Positions 1-11,244 of a DNA stretch of 64,000 nt are shown piece after piece (positions within the stretch are counted from its first letter, which is position 1; each line of letters opens with the position of its first letter). The stretch spans positions 32,364,735-32,428,734 of the forward strand of contig NC_057769.1 in NCBI RefSeq assembly GCF_010389155.1. Reading direction: 5' to 3'. Under the pieces are notes generated by a model. It worked only from the letters and a program-made list of their open reading frames with translations. It did no database searches and was not told the DNA's origin. Made by a program: the position numbers and the translations under genes. This stretch comes from Erigeron canadensis (Eukaryota > Streptophyta > Magnoliopsida > Asterales > Asteraceae).

Positions 1-612
1 TGAAAACTGTTTAATATGTACAGAATGGAATTTAGTTGAGTATTTGGTTAATATTTTGTGTTTTGAGTTGTAAACGGTATGAAATGAGGTGAGAATAGAA
101 ATTCCATCAAAACGTGATAATGCTGAGCAAAGTGAGGAATAATTTTTTGTAACTGATCGAGAGATAAATATGGAGTTTTTTTGTTTTTAATATTATAGAT
201 AATAAATGATTAATTGAAGTACAAATCTACCCTTATGTATAATTAGCTTAGAAAAGGTTCCTACAAAAATAAGGGTTTTTAAAATAAGGTCCCCTATATA
301 TATATATATATACATATATATTGAAAAGTTATTTTAAGAACCCTATATATTATTTATTTATCTATTTTCATTTTGTCTGATGGTCAAAGGCTACTCAGTT
401 CTAGATTGTATCTCTCTGGTCCCTTGGTATGTTGACGTGGTATTAGAGAACGAACATTGTGGAGCATGAACATAAAGGAGTAAACACTTCGTCTGAGGTT
501 CGATTGCACTTAAAAATGAAGATGCTCTTAGAGGATTATATATCGGTAGTTAGTATGATATTCTAAAGTCCAAACGAAAAAACTATGCTTCCTTGATCTG
601 ATTATAAAACAA
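1..612. other. AT-rich intergenic DNA, no gene
   Basis: No supportable coding region is seen. There is a TA dinucleotide run near 294-320. A stretch around 430-510 carries the motif GAGGTTCGATTGC (about 495-507), which resembles a pol III B box, so a SINE remnant is possible but not shown. Confidence 0.5.
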
Positions 613-790
613 AGGAGGAGATTACCTCAAGTTCCCTAACATGACTAGGGAGATCTCAACCCTTGGACTAAATCCAAGGGTCAAGATTCAAAAATCATCT
701 CTGAATCTCGACCTATGGATTTAATCCAAGGATTAATATGTTCATAACTTGACCCCTCAAGTTAAAAACAACTTAATGGAATTCCCTCCC
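613..790. mobile_element. MITE with 9-bp target duplication (Mutator-like)
   Basis: The ends are imperfect inverted repeats of about 21 bp: AGGAGGAGATTACCTCAAG on the left, and GGGAGGGAATTCCATTAAG when the right end is read on the minus strand. The element is flanked by a perfect 9-bp direct repeat, ATAAAACAA, at 604-612 and 791-799. A 9-bp duplication is the usual footprint of Mutator-like transposases. The interior holds further inverted repeats (CCCTTGGA / TCCAAGGG). There is no coding capacity. A related sequence in opposite orientation lies near 8811-8977. Confidence 0.7.
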
Positions 791-799
791 ATAAAACAA

Positions 800-2232
800 G
801 GATAGTGATATTGCTACAACAATAATTAACCACTTACAACAATAGTACAAATCTTATTGTAAAGTGTACAACTGTATAATACATTTGTTGTTGTAGATGG
901 TTACATAATGTTGTAACAATATCATTCCCCATAAAACAATGGAACAAATTGTGTCATAAAAGTCTAACATAATATTTCAAAAATAATATATATATATATA
1001 TATATATATTAAATTAAGTCAAATCATTTATCATGCATGCTATCAAATATTAAAAAATTACATAAATTATAATATATGATTTTACTAAACTTTGCAACAA
1101 ATGTTATATTATTAGGTAGATCAATTTAATCATGTCATGCATTACTATGATGATAATGAAATTTAATAGCTCAAATGTAATAAGTTAATAACAAAATGTG
1201 TTTTAGATGCCATGAAATATTTGAACATACTATTTTCTAACATTTCATATCATGTAACATTATGAAAGCATTTATTTTATAACTAAAGGTTGTGTAGTGA
1301 ATAAATTTGATATCTCTTTAAAACTCTCGAAATTATATTTTCTCTTTTCTCTCCTACTCTTTTTTAATTTTATTTTTTATATTTCTATCTTTATTTTTTA
1401 AAATAAACCTTATTATTAAATTAAAGTCCAATTTATTACAATTTATAATCATTAAAACTATTTGTTCTACTGTTTAGTTCCTTTTTATTTTTTATATGTA
1501 AAATTACTATCAATATTATTTTTGTATAAATTCACTAAAGCATATTCATTATTTCAATATAAGAAAATTTTTTTCAAATTTTAGTAATTATATCATTTTT
1601 TCGTACAAAAAGCTATAAATTATGAAAAATAAATTTGTCTCAAAAACAGTTATGCTTTTAATTCGAATAAGATTTATTTTTATGTATATTTTGATCGTGT
1701 TAATTTTTTAATATTCATCGTATTATATCGATCTGTTTAATATATATAAAAATCAATAATTTATATATAATTAAACAATATATGTGTCTCTAAAAAAACA
1801 TAGCATAAAGCATAATTTGAAAATCTAGCTAAACACAAATGCTAAATCAAAATCACAAACATAACTAAAATATTAGTTTGTTTATACTACATAAACAAAT
1901 CAAATTGATAAAAAATTATCATCTTGAAAAAGCCTTATACGATTATACATGAAAATTTGTCATTTTTTTTACCAAAGTTTTTTTTTATATTATTCATTAA
2001 TTATATTTTGTTTGGTTTATTTTTTATGTTTTAGGTAATATTTTTTTTTATCAATGTATCATGATATTGAATATTTTTGAACATGCTATTATATAACTGT
2101 TTATATGTTATCAAATTATTTAGTTAGACAAAATTCTATAATTTATTATATAATTCCAAAACATATTGAACTACAAGATATATATTTTGACTTTACCCGT
2201 TCATCGGACGAGACTGAAGACTAGTATCTCAT
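800..2232. other. AT-rich intergenic DNA upstream of the defensin-like gene
   Basis: No gene is seen. It contains a TA microsatellite (about 988-1010), short T and A runs, and the distal promoter region of the defensin-like gene that starts at 2288. Confidence 0.5.
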
Positions 2233-2242
2233 TATATATATA
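2231..2242 (+). promoter_or_regulatory. TATA box of the defensin-like gene
   Basis: The sequence ATTATATATATA lies about 47-57 bp before the start codon at 2288. This spacing fits a TATA-dependent start site near 2262-2270 and a short leader. Called by sequence and position only. Confidence 0.5.
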
Positions 2243-2287
2243 CACACCACATTATACATAATGTTGTATCACAACTGGTGAAACAAC

Positions 2288-2670
2288 ATGACAAAGTCTT
2301 TGGTTTTCACAACTTTTCTTTTATTTTTCATGGTTATAGGTAATTTTATGAGTTTATCTCTTCTTTTAAAAAGCATAGATGTAAAATTAAGATAAATATA
2401 TGCTAATATGTATTTTAACTAAACATATATACATTCTTTGCTTCGTTTACAGGTATTGAGGTAGTGGCCGGAAACACTTGTGAAAAAAAAGTATTCATAA
2501 TATCCGGATGTTTTGAAAATGATTGTAAATCGGCATGTATAAAAGAGTTTGGATCTGATTCTGATGACAAATGCAAAGAGACTTTCACTTGCGTTTGTTA
2601 CTATCCTTGTAATATTGGCATAAGTGGTGAGAGTTTTGACACACCTCCACTTCAAATCCAACATAATTAA
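2288..2670 (+). CDS. Defensin-like cysteine-rich secreted peptide
   Basis: Two exons (2288-2339 and 2453-2670) join through a 113-bp GT-AG intron to give an 89-residue protein. The intron falls inside the signal peptide, the usual position in plant defensin-like (DEFL) genes. The hydrophobic leader starts MTKSLVFTTFLLFFMVIG. The mature part has eight cysteines in the order C..C..C-x3-C..C..C-x-C-x3-C, ending CVCYYPC, which is the spacing of the cysteine-stabilised alpha-beta fold. Such peptides are secreted and act in antimicrobial defence or in cell signalling, for example in reproductive tissue. The sequence does not say which. The mature peptide is acidic rather than strongly basic, so a classical antifungal role is less certain. 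The tail after the last cysteine is unusually long (about 19 residues). Exon 1 is too short to stand out alone; it was chosen because it supplies the ATG, leader and splice donor in frame. Confidence 0.85.
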
Positions 2671-4854
2671 TTACCTCAGTAATGCAATGAAATAGTTGTA
2701 CTCCTTTTACAATGGCTTTAAAGCAAGTTTTGGGTAAATATAACAATTTAATGGTTTAAGAGGGTATATATGGAATTAACTCTATTTATAAAAATGTAAT
2801 AAAGGTTAATTTGTCATCATTTGATATAGTTTATTTTAAACTTAATTTAATTGAATTTGTCAACCAAACACATGACATATTCTTAAACTTTCATATTTTA
2901 ATTCCTTCAAATTCCATTTTTCTTTTGCAAATTCCAATTCCTTCAAAAATATTATGTAAACCAAACTTCCCCTAAGTATTATGGGTAAGAAAAAACCGAA
3001 CCAAAAACCCAAAAAACCATGAAACTGAATAATTTAAATAAAAAAAAAACCGAGAAACAATGGTTTTTTGTTTTGATTTTATGAAAACCGAAAGTTACGA
3101 TTTAGTTAGATTCATATGAAACTAAACCAACCAAATCGAAACAAAATATATATTTTTACTTTATTTTATATTTGTATCATTTTATTAAATTAATAAACAT
3201 AGATAAAAGATGTATCATTTTTTATCTTTTAATTATTCTAGACACCATATTCATAACAAAGCTAAACAGTTTGTGACATGTTCACCCGTTGACATAACTT
3301 GTCTTACAACAAATAAAATTTCAAGGTTTAAACTCCAGTCAAAATATTGCATCTGTGGTTAGTCATAAAAGACAATTAAACTCTTTATAACATTTTTTTT
3401 ATTACATGCTATTCCTTTGAGTTTCATAAACGACTTAAAAAACCAGCAACATTATACATGCAACTAGTTACATTTCAATCCTACTATAGCCTGGTTTTTA
3501 AACCCTATATAAATAAAAGTTGTATCAATGGAATCAATACTACTCACTTAATTCATTATCTCATTTATGATTTACTGCCGTTGTAATTTTTATCTCAATT
3601 TAATTTACTGCCTGGTAAGTTCCTTTCTTAAGCTATTGGGTTTCAACCGTCTATATTCCAGTATAATTAATATATGGCAGTTTTTAAGAATGATATGGAG
3701 GTTAATATATGACGGTTTCACCGATCTTGAGGTTGTTATTGAAAGGTTTCCCATTGCTTTTATTCATTTATATAAAGGTGCACACCCATTTCTCCTCTAT
3801 TTTACCTGACGCATAATATACTCCCCAATTAACCGGCCTTCTAAATATAATTAAAAAAATAGAACATGCTATAAAATTAAAATTAAAATTAACCTTTTTT
3901 TCTCCAAATCGGTATCCAACACCCACAGAGTTTAACACCGAAACAACTAAATTTGAATCGCGGTGTGCATAGCACAACCTATTAATTCTATTTATATTAT
4001 AGTTTTTTTGTCAAACATTTATCGTCGTCATATTATGTTTTTGTATTTTAGCATCGTTTTACTATTTTAGGAACCCAATTTATTATTGAGATTTGCTAAC
4101 TAATGCCCCGTTAGTGTGCATTTAATGAACTCCGACTTTCTCAAAATATACAAATATGTGTTTATTATTTAGTTGAAAATAAATAGAATCAACTTGATTT
4201 AGTGACTTTTAAATGCATTCTTAATAGACATTAATCGCATTTATCAATTTTTTAGAAATGTCGGAATTCATTTAATGACCATTAACTGATGTCCCGAGGC
4301 ATTAGTTAGCAAATCCAAAATTTTTGTATGTTCTTAAAGACAACATTGATATTTGATGTTTATGAATATTCTTTATGTTATTCTTTCTCTATTTATTTTT
4401 TATATGGTGTAACACTAATAATACTGCAATAATCGATATATAAAGGGACATATGTTTAGCAAGACAACTTTCTAATTCCCAAGATAATTCCCATTCAATT
4501 TCTTATCCACTTTTTTTTCACACGGTAACATCACCATCATCTTTCTACCCAATTTACATTTATACTTTCTTTCTTTTATTTTAATTTTATTTTTGCTTTT
4601 TAGAATCAATTAAAACCCGTTAATCAAGACTAATGAAAAGGAGAAAACTAAAGCAAGGTTGGTAGACGGTGGTGGTTCTAAAATTTAAGCATCGACAGTG
4701 GCTGCCATGGTAGTTAACGGTGGCTACCATGGCGAGACAGAGATTGTGGCTGGATGGCGGCACAACAAGGTCGATGGCAGGGTGGCTGCACAAAAGTGGT
4801 GGCTGCGATGGCGTTCTAATCACTAGCAATGGCTACCTAGGTTGTGAAAAGAGG
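2671..4854. other. Intergenic DNA with MITE remnants
   Basis: No gene is supported. About 2830-2975 looks like a degraded Tourist-type MITE (AACCAAAC near the left, AAACCAAACTTCCCCTAAG at the right). About 2990-3150 holds inverted ACCGAACCAAA / CAAATCGAAAC motifs of another short element. About 4620-4855 is more GC-rich (GGTGGC-like repeats) and continues, after the inserted LTR, at 6643-6740. Confidence 0.45.
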
Positions 4855-4859
4855 TTGTG

Positions 4860-6637
4860 TATAACACCCCAATATTTTAAGGTAATATAAAATTAACTCT
4901 TATCAAAGTTTTGACATTAAATTACATTCTTAGTATTTTGTTCTGAGATAAGGGGTTAATTTAGTTGGAACTTTAGTGGCTAGCGGGTATAATACCCACT
5001 AAAATCTAAATGAAACGTGGCAATGGGGGAGATAGGCCAGTCAACTTGTTTTCTTTGAATCATATTTCCACTAACTAAATTTCCTTCTCAAAAACGCTTC
5101 CATTCATTCTTCCACAAACTTCCTAATTCACAAGTTAGTCTATGAAATTAAATCTCTAATTCACCTCTCTAATTCAAAAAGTTAAGAATTAATTGAGGGT
5201 TTGGTTGTTCTTGGAGAGGTTTGAAATTGGCAAGGAAGAAAAGAAGGAAATTTGGAATTTCAATTGTTTTAGTGTTGTCTACAAGAGGTAAGAATTCTCC
5301 TACATAATTGAATATAAAAATTAGGGTTCTTGATATTGAAATTGGGGTTTTTGTTATTTTTGGGATTTTTTTTTATAAAAAAAAACCCTAATATAAGAAA
5401 AAGGGAGAAATTTGGGGTAAGTGCAAATGAGCTTTATGATAACCCCATAGTGTATATGCATATAATCATGTTCTTGTTAATAGAGGTCATAGGTGGGTAA
5501 ATTCCTATAACTCATATGTTTGTTGATTATGAAAGCTAGTAGGTGGGTAAATTCCTACTAGCAATAATTGGATTATGAATATGTAAGCTAGTAGGTGGAT
5601 ATTTTCTTACTAGCATATTTGAAGTTTGATTATGAAAGCTAGTAGGTGGGTAAATTCCTACTAGCATAGTTGTTTGATAAAGACTAGTATGTGGGTAAAG
5701 TCCTACTAGCATTATCCATGGCCATGTTGAAAATGATTTGTGTTGATTTTATGTTTATGGTTGTTATGAATGAAATGGCTATCAAAAGATAGGCTATAAA
5801 TGATGTTTGATGTTTTGGTAACTTGATTATGGTCATATGTATATGCATTCACTAAGCATTGATTATGTTTTAGTTGTTTAACCTTTTTATAGGAGTTGGT
5901 AGTATCCGTGGCAAAGATTTCAGCAAGTAAAAGTGTCTTGAGTGAAGCTTTTGGGTAAGAAGTTCTTACCATTATGTGTGATCAATTGGATGGTTAGTAG
6001 TCCCTTTTGACCATGTGCTCCCAAGTACCTTCGAGTTGGTGTTTTGTACAAGATAATTGATGAATGGTGTTTTATGGTCATTGTAGTGTAACTTTCTGTA
6101 AAATCTCAGTTTGGTCAAATGGTATTGTATGTATGGAGTCAAGTTCTTAAACTAGATGTTTGGCAAAATGGGTAAGATGACCCATTTCGTAGTAAATTAT
6201 CTTTTTAAACAATTGTAAGCTTTTGGAATGTTTTAGTATGTGTTTATAACTTATTTGACATGTTGAAGTGTTTTGAAAAGCTTAGAATTTAGTCAAAAAA
6301 CTGAAAAATGTTAAAAAGGGCATTTTTGGTGTTCAGCTCAAAGCGTGTTCTATGTATCATTGGCGCGTTCGCTGAGACACAAAGCGCGTTCGATGAAAAT
6401 CAGCATCGCACGCGCTCTACTCACTTCGACGCCTACTTTTTTGTCGAGCCTCCGTTAGACCTTTTTGGATCTTGAAACTTGTATACTAGTCTACTTATAT
6501 CACTTTAAGAACATTTCAAGTGTCTTTTCTTGATTTGAAACATTTTTGATTTTTTGCGAAAATTGGTCGTATTTTTCTAAATATAAAGATTTTCCGATTT
6601 GTTTTATATTTTGTCTTAAAATGGTTTGGGCGTTACA
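4860..6637. mobile_element. Solo LTR, Ty3/gypsy-like
   Basis: The block begins TATAACACCCC and ends GGGCGTTACA. Read on the other strand, the end is TGTAACGCCC, so the termini are inverted repeats of the kind seen in plant gypsy LTRs (TGTAACACCCC...). It is flanked by a perfect 5-bp direct repeat TTGTG (4855-4859 and 6638-6642). The first TG has become TA, a single transition. No gag, pol, primer-binding site or second LTR is present, so this is a solo LTR left by recombination between two LTRs. It carries an internal tandem hairpin array (see 5484-5711). Confidence 0.75.
5484..5711. repeat. Tandem hairpin repeats inside the solo LTR
   Basis: About four to five copies of a roughly 50-bp unit recur near 5484, 5535, 5587, 5638 and 5682. 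Each has a palindromic core GCTAGTAGG...CCTACTAGC around GTGGGTAAATT, separated by AT-rich spacers such as TTTGATTATGAAA. Every unit could fold as a stem with a 9-bp arm. Such arrays are found in LTR U3 regions, but any enhancer or packaging role here is inference. Confidence 0.7.
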
Positions 6638-6642
6638 TTGTG

Positions 6643-8424
6643 GCGGTGGTTGGCAGAGTTGTGGGGGTATAGCAATGAACAAGATGGTAGTAACAGAAGT
6701 ACAAAGGAGGATTAGGTTTGTATATTTTGGGGGGCTTTTTATCAAAATGTTTCAATTCCATTAGAATTGAAGACTTTCCATAGGTATATTGAAGGATTTA
6801 TGAATTTTGTATTCTAAGGAATTGGGAGGAAAGTTTTGAATTCCAATTTCAGCATCTTATCCAACCAAACAATTTAAAGGAAAGAACTTAGATTTCAATT
6901 CCATGAATTTCATGAACCAAACACCCCTTAGCTTCCCTATATGAATTTAAATATATTAATAATTATTATTAAAATTTTTGTTTCATTGAAACTCTTAGAT
7001 GCAAAGAAAGATATTAATAGACAAGTAATATAATTACAAGTTTTAATTACTTCCGATCTCTTAAATCTTTTACCATCTTCATGAAGATGCATCAAACGTA
7101 AAGCCACTATATTTGTTACATATGAAAATTAGGTACGTGGATAATTGATAACTAAAATATTTCTTCCTTTTTTTTATCTACAGCGTGCCAATTCTTTTTT
7201 TATATATATACTTAAATCTATTTAATTATATGTATGAAAATATAACATTATTGTTTTTCAACAACTTTTATATAGATATTGTCAATATACGATATCATGA
7301 AACGTAAGTATTTTATTAGTTTGTCTATTCGTGTATTACATGGTTTATATGACAAATCTTTGAACAAACTAGTCTATGACATAATGATTTTTAGTGAGCC
7401 GATTGTAATTACGTTGTCATAACATAATCATATTAACACGAAAACTGAGACCCCGTAATGAGGTGCCGGGAACCAACTAGTTTATAAACTTCAGCATATA
7501 TATATATATATATATTCTCAAAATAAAGAAAGTGTATATATGTATGTATTATTCTAAATTTATAGAAGTTTCCATAACATAATACATAGATAAATTGTCA
7601 CAAATTGTCCATGTGGTTTACTAATCTATGTGCTTTTGTTTTCCTCATTAGTTATCCCTGGGCTATTCATATTCATTTTTAGTCGTTCCGGCCACTCCCA
7701 ACCATCACTTTTACTCCGTTAAACCCCTCATGTGCATATTACATGAGGTTATAATCGTCCATTTCGTAACCTCAGAGACTATATGTAATAAAATATTTTT
7801 AATTCATAATATATAAAAACTTTTTTCAATTTAATAAAAAGAAGAAAACTCAATCCAAAAACTTTTTTATATTATAAAAATACATATAAAGAAAAAAAAA
7901 TCCAAAAAAGACATTCCTTTTCACAAATTTATATCAATATAATAACCACAACAACCATTATCAGACAAATATATATACACATGTATATAATCTTCATGAT
8001 TATATTTATGCTATCTGAGTGCTACCCCGATTCACAACCCATTTGTAATAGTTCATCCAAATCATAATTCTTGAAGTTATTTTCAAGTTTTAATCAACAA
8101 TGTCAAAGCAATAAAAATCGAAATAGAAAACCCCGATCGATTATACATATGCGTCGGGATAAAAAAATGGAGGTTGTAGTACTGGGTGGTTGATTTGACT
8201 AGGACGAGGGTTTTTGGACCTGCGATGAAGGCTGTGTTGGGTGGTTGATTGGATCGACGGTGGTAATTTAGACAAAGTTTATGTTAAACGGGTGTTTCAA
8301 ATTAAAGATAAGTTTCTAATAAACGGGTTATGAGGGGTAAAAGGGTGCTTATATGTGTTATAAATTCTTGGGTGTGATGCTTTCGATACATGTATTCATC
8401 GTGCATGTTTGTGTTTATAGACAG
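6643..8424. other. Intergenic DNA with MITE fragments, no gene
   Basis: About 6730-6932 contains AATTCCAT/GGAATT motifs ending in GAACCAAACACCCCTTA, which on the minus strand reads TAAGGGGTGTTTGGTTC, a Tourist-type terminus; the other end is not clear. A TA run lies at 7496-7515. The rest is AT-rich with no supportable coding region. Confidence 0.45.
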
Positions 8425-8732
8425 TTAGCAACTCATTAAAATAAATCACCCTTTCTTTTCTTAAACTTTGTCTTTGAAAAACCAAAAATACCTCTCTCCT
8501 TTATTCATTAATTTAAATATCTCTGTCTAATATACCTATAATATCCTTAATGAAATAATTTACAATATAGATCCCTCAATAACTAAAATGACTACATTAC
8601 CACCTTTAACATCAATTACTTTTACATTCACCACCATCACCGCTCACACCACTGTCCCCATCGCCGCCCCCACCTAGTCACCTCTGCCATCACTACCCCC
8701 ACCGTCACTGCATTGCGCGGGCATAAGTCTAG
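8425..8732 (+). mobile_element. Helitron-type segment (non-autonomous)
   Basis: The 3' end GCATTGCGCGGGCATAAGT followed by CTAG and a T matches the Helitron rule (short GC hairpin, then CTRR, inserted before T). The upstream body, with AT-rich text then CCACCATCACCGCC-type repeats, matches other members in this window. The 5' end is not clear, so the left border is approximate. Confidence 0.5.
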
Positions 8733-8810
8733 TTATGAATAAATTATATCCACTCCGTGTTGCTTTTTGAAACGAATGACACGATCTTTTTATTTATTAC
8801 ATATTTTTGA

Positions 8811-8977
8811 GAGAGGGTTCCCTCAATTTATTTTCCCAACTTGATTAAAGTTGAAAAAATCGTGACCCTTGATTGAAAATCAAAGGCCAAGATTCAAAAT
8901 GATCTTTGAATCTTGGCCCTTGATATTTATCCAAGTGCCAAGATTATCCTAACATGAACTTAAGGGAATCTCCTCCC
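8811..8977. mobile_element. MITE related to the one at 613-790, opposite orientation
   Basis: Read on the minus strand it starts GGGGAGGAGATTCCCTTAAG and continues with CCTAACATG-like and AAGGGCCAAGATTCAAA text, closely parallel to the element at 613-790. The left end GAGAGAGGGTTCCCTCAA is its inverted partner. No clean target duplication could be read, so borders are approximate. Confidence 0.5.
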
Positions 8978-9086
8978 CATTTTATTTAGGTTTTATGTTC
9001 TTACTTGCTCTCCATTTGGCATTTAATGATCAAAATAGATATAGAGATATGACGTTAACTTTCGTTGTTATTGAAAAAGGGTGATA

Positions 9087-9412
9087 TTAGTATAAAATAA
9101 TACCCGCATGGTGTCCGCGCAAATGCAACGGTGGTGGCGGCCATGCGGTGATGGCTGGTGGCGGTGACATCTGATGGTGGTGACGATTGAGCAATGTAAG
9201 CTATTGATGTAAATGTAATTAATATCATGGTTAGTTTAATTATTTTAAGAGTTGAGAGACTAGTGGTGTACTTTATTTCATTAAGGGTATTTTAGGTATA
9301 TATATTAGAAATAATTAAATTAGTGAAAAAGGAAGAATATGATTTAGAGAAAGAATAAGGGGTATTTTAATCATATTGCATAAAGTAACTTTCAACAATT
9401 TTATAAATAAAG
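9087..9412 (-). mobile_element. Helitron-type segment (non-autonomous)
   Basis: On the minus strand the segment ends with GCATTTGCGCGGACACC, then CTAA followed by T, satisfying CTRR-T. The body resembles the segment at 8425-8732 on the other strand, including a run of CCACC/CACCGCC text before the terminal hairpin. The 5' border is approximate. Confidence 0.5.
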
Positions 9413-11244
9413 TGAGTTATTTCTTTTATATGCAAGTATATAGATAGTGTGGTTGATAATGATAGGTTAAAGATGATAGATTGATCTTGTTAATATTATG
9501 GAAATAATATTTTTATTTTATTTTTTGCTAAAATATAGTATTATGTTTTGTGAAGCTGATGTTGATGTTGATGATGATAATTGTTAAAGGGAAAGATTGG
9601 GTTGAAAGGACCAATATAATCTCATGTGGATTGCATGTGAGGGACTTAACAGATGTAATTAACGCAAGTTAGTGGCAACAACGACTAACAATGAAAATGA
9701 ATAGCTTAAGGATACCTAACGAGGGCGGAAAAGAAAACCATAAAAGTTAAACTACGAATCCAATAAATCACAGGCATAATTTCTGACAATTTCTCTAATA
9801 CATAAATACGTAATAACCAAGAATAATCATGTTAGAGTTAGTTTTCCAATACAGAAAACAAGTATAAACCACATGACCAAGGTTATGATATTAATTTGAG
9901 ACACATGTTGCATGAGCCAATAAAGTCATTACCTTAGCTTACATGTGAAGGTGTGTTGATTTCCATGTACAAAAGCCAAAACGTATTGCTATCACAATCC
10001 ACCATTATTGTCATTTCATTTCTAATTGAAAGTGACCCATTAACAATATTTATCATAGAAGGACTCACACTCACAACATCATTTTTCTTTTAACTTGTTT
10101 ATTCATATGTTCTTTTACTATTAAAACTACCACTAAAATCCTATCATTGTTTTAATATATGAAATGGTCATTGGCTTGACAAAGAACGTGACCACAAAAT
10201 TATTCACAATTTATTGGTCGTATGGTATCATTTCATTATCAATCAATAATGCTATGATTTTAACTAATATAGTACCAATTATGTCCTTAGCAATTGTCTA
10301 TTTGTCCTAACTTATATGAACTATTGATGTTAATTTTATGCATACCAATATATGTATAATGCACATTCTATAATATAATCTAAGTGTGTTAGTCACAAGA
10401 CAACGCGGCACGCGCCAGTAGTCATGGCGGCGACGTTATGGTGGGGACGACTGTTGGTGGTGAATACGACGTTAAGTTATAGATAATTGTTGTAAATATA
10501 TCTGATATAAATGGCTAATGAGGATATTTTTAAAAAAATAAAGATTGATTGCCTAATTTAATCATTAAGAGTATTTTAGACAATTTTCTCAAGTAATTTT
10601 AACATAAAAACTATTTCTTTTATTATATAGATGTAAACGGTTAAATGGACAAGATTATATTACACGGCTTAATTAGAATATCCTCGTGAACGCTTTTATC
10701 TATTTTCTTGGCCATGCATCAGGTTTAACGATAAAAATTATCGAGTCACCTTTTTCCAAGTAGATTAAAGAAAAAGACAGAGAGTGGAAGATGGTATTTT
10801 TATACAAAAACAAAAATAAATACATCAAAAAATCATTTATATAGTGAGCCTTAATTACAGTATGGATAATATTTATAATAAAAAAATTAAAAAATTATGT
10901 ATATCAACAAACAAGAAATAGCAAACTTTGTTCATCTTTGGGGAAATGAACCTGCACCGTCCACTTTCCTTTAATCTGTGGTATTTGGACAGAATATTCC
11001 TAATTAACACTGCAATGCAAAAGATAACATTTACTTGTTAATTCTATATTCCAATGATACATAAAAAAATAATGAAAGTATCATTATGTTTAAGAGAGCA
11101 TCTTTTCAAATAATAATAATAAATATAAATATAAATGAAATATAGTAGCAATACAAACCTTTCTGTCCATCTCTGTGTTTGATGTCTTTTTCTCCCTTTT
11201 CATTTTTCTATATTTATACTTTGAAAGGATATAAAATTGAATAA
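9413..11244. other. Intergenic DNA downstream of the FLA gene
   Basis: No gene is seen. About 10385-10635 is a further degenerate Helitron-like fragment on the minus strand (GGCGCGTGCCGCG near its 3' end). The last few hundred bases before 11245 should include the 3' untranslated region of the fasciclin-like gene on the minus strand. Confidence 0.45.
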
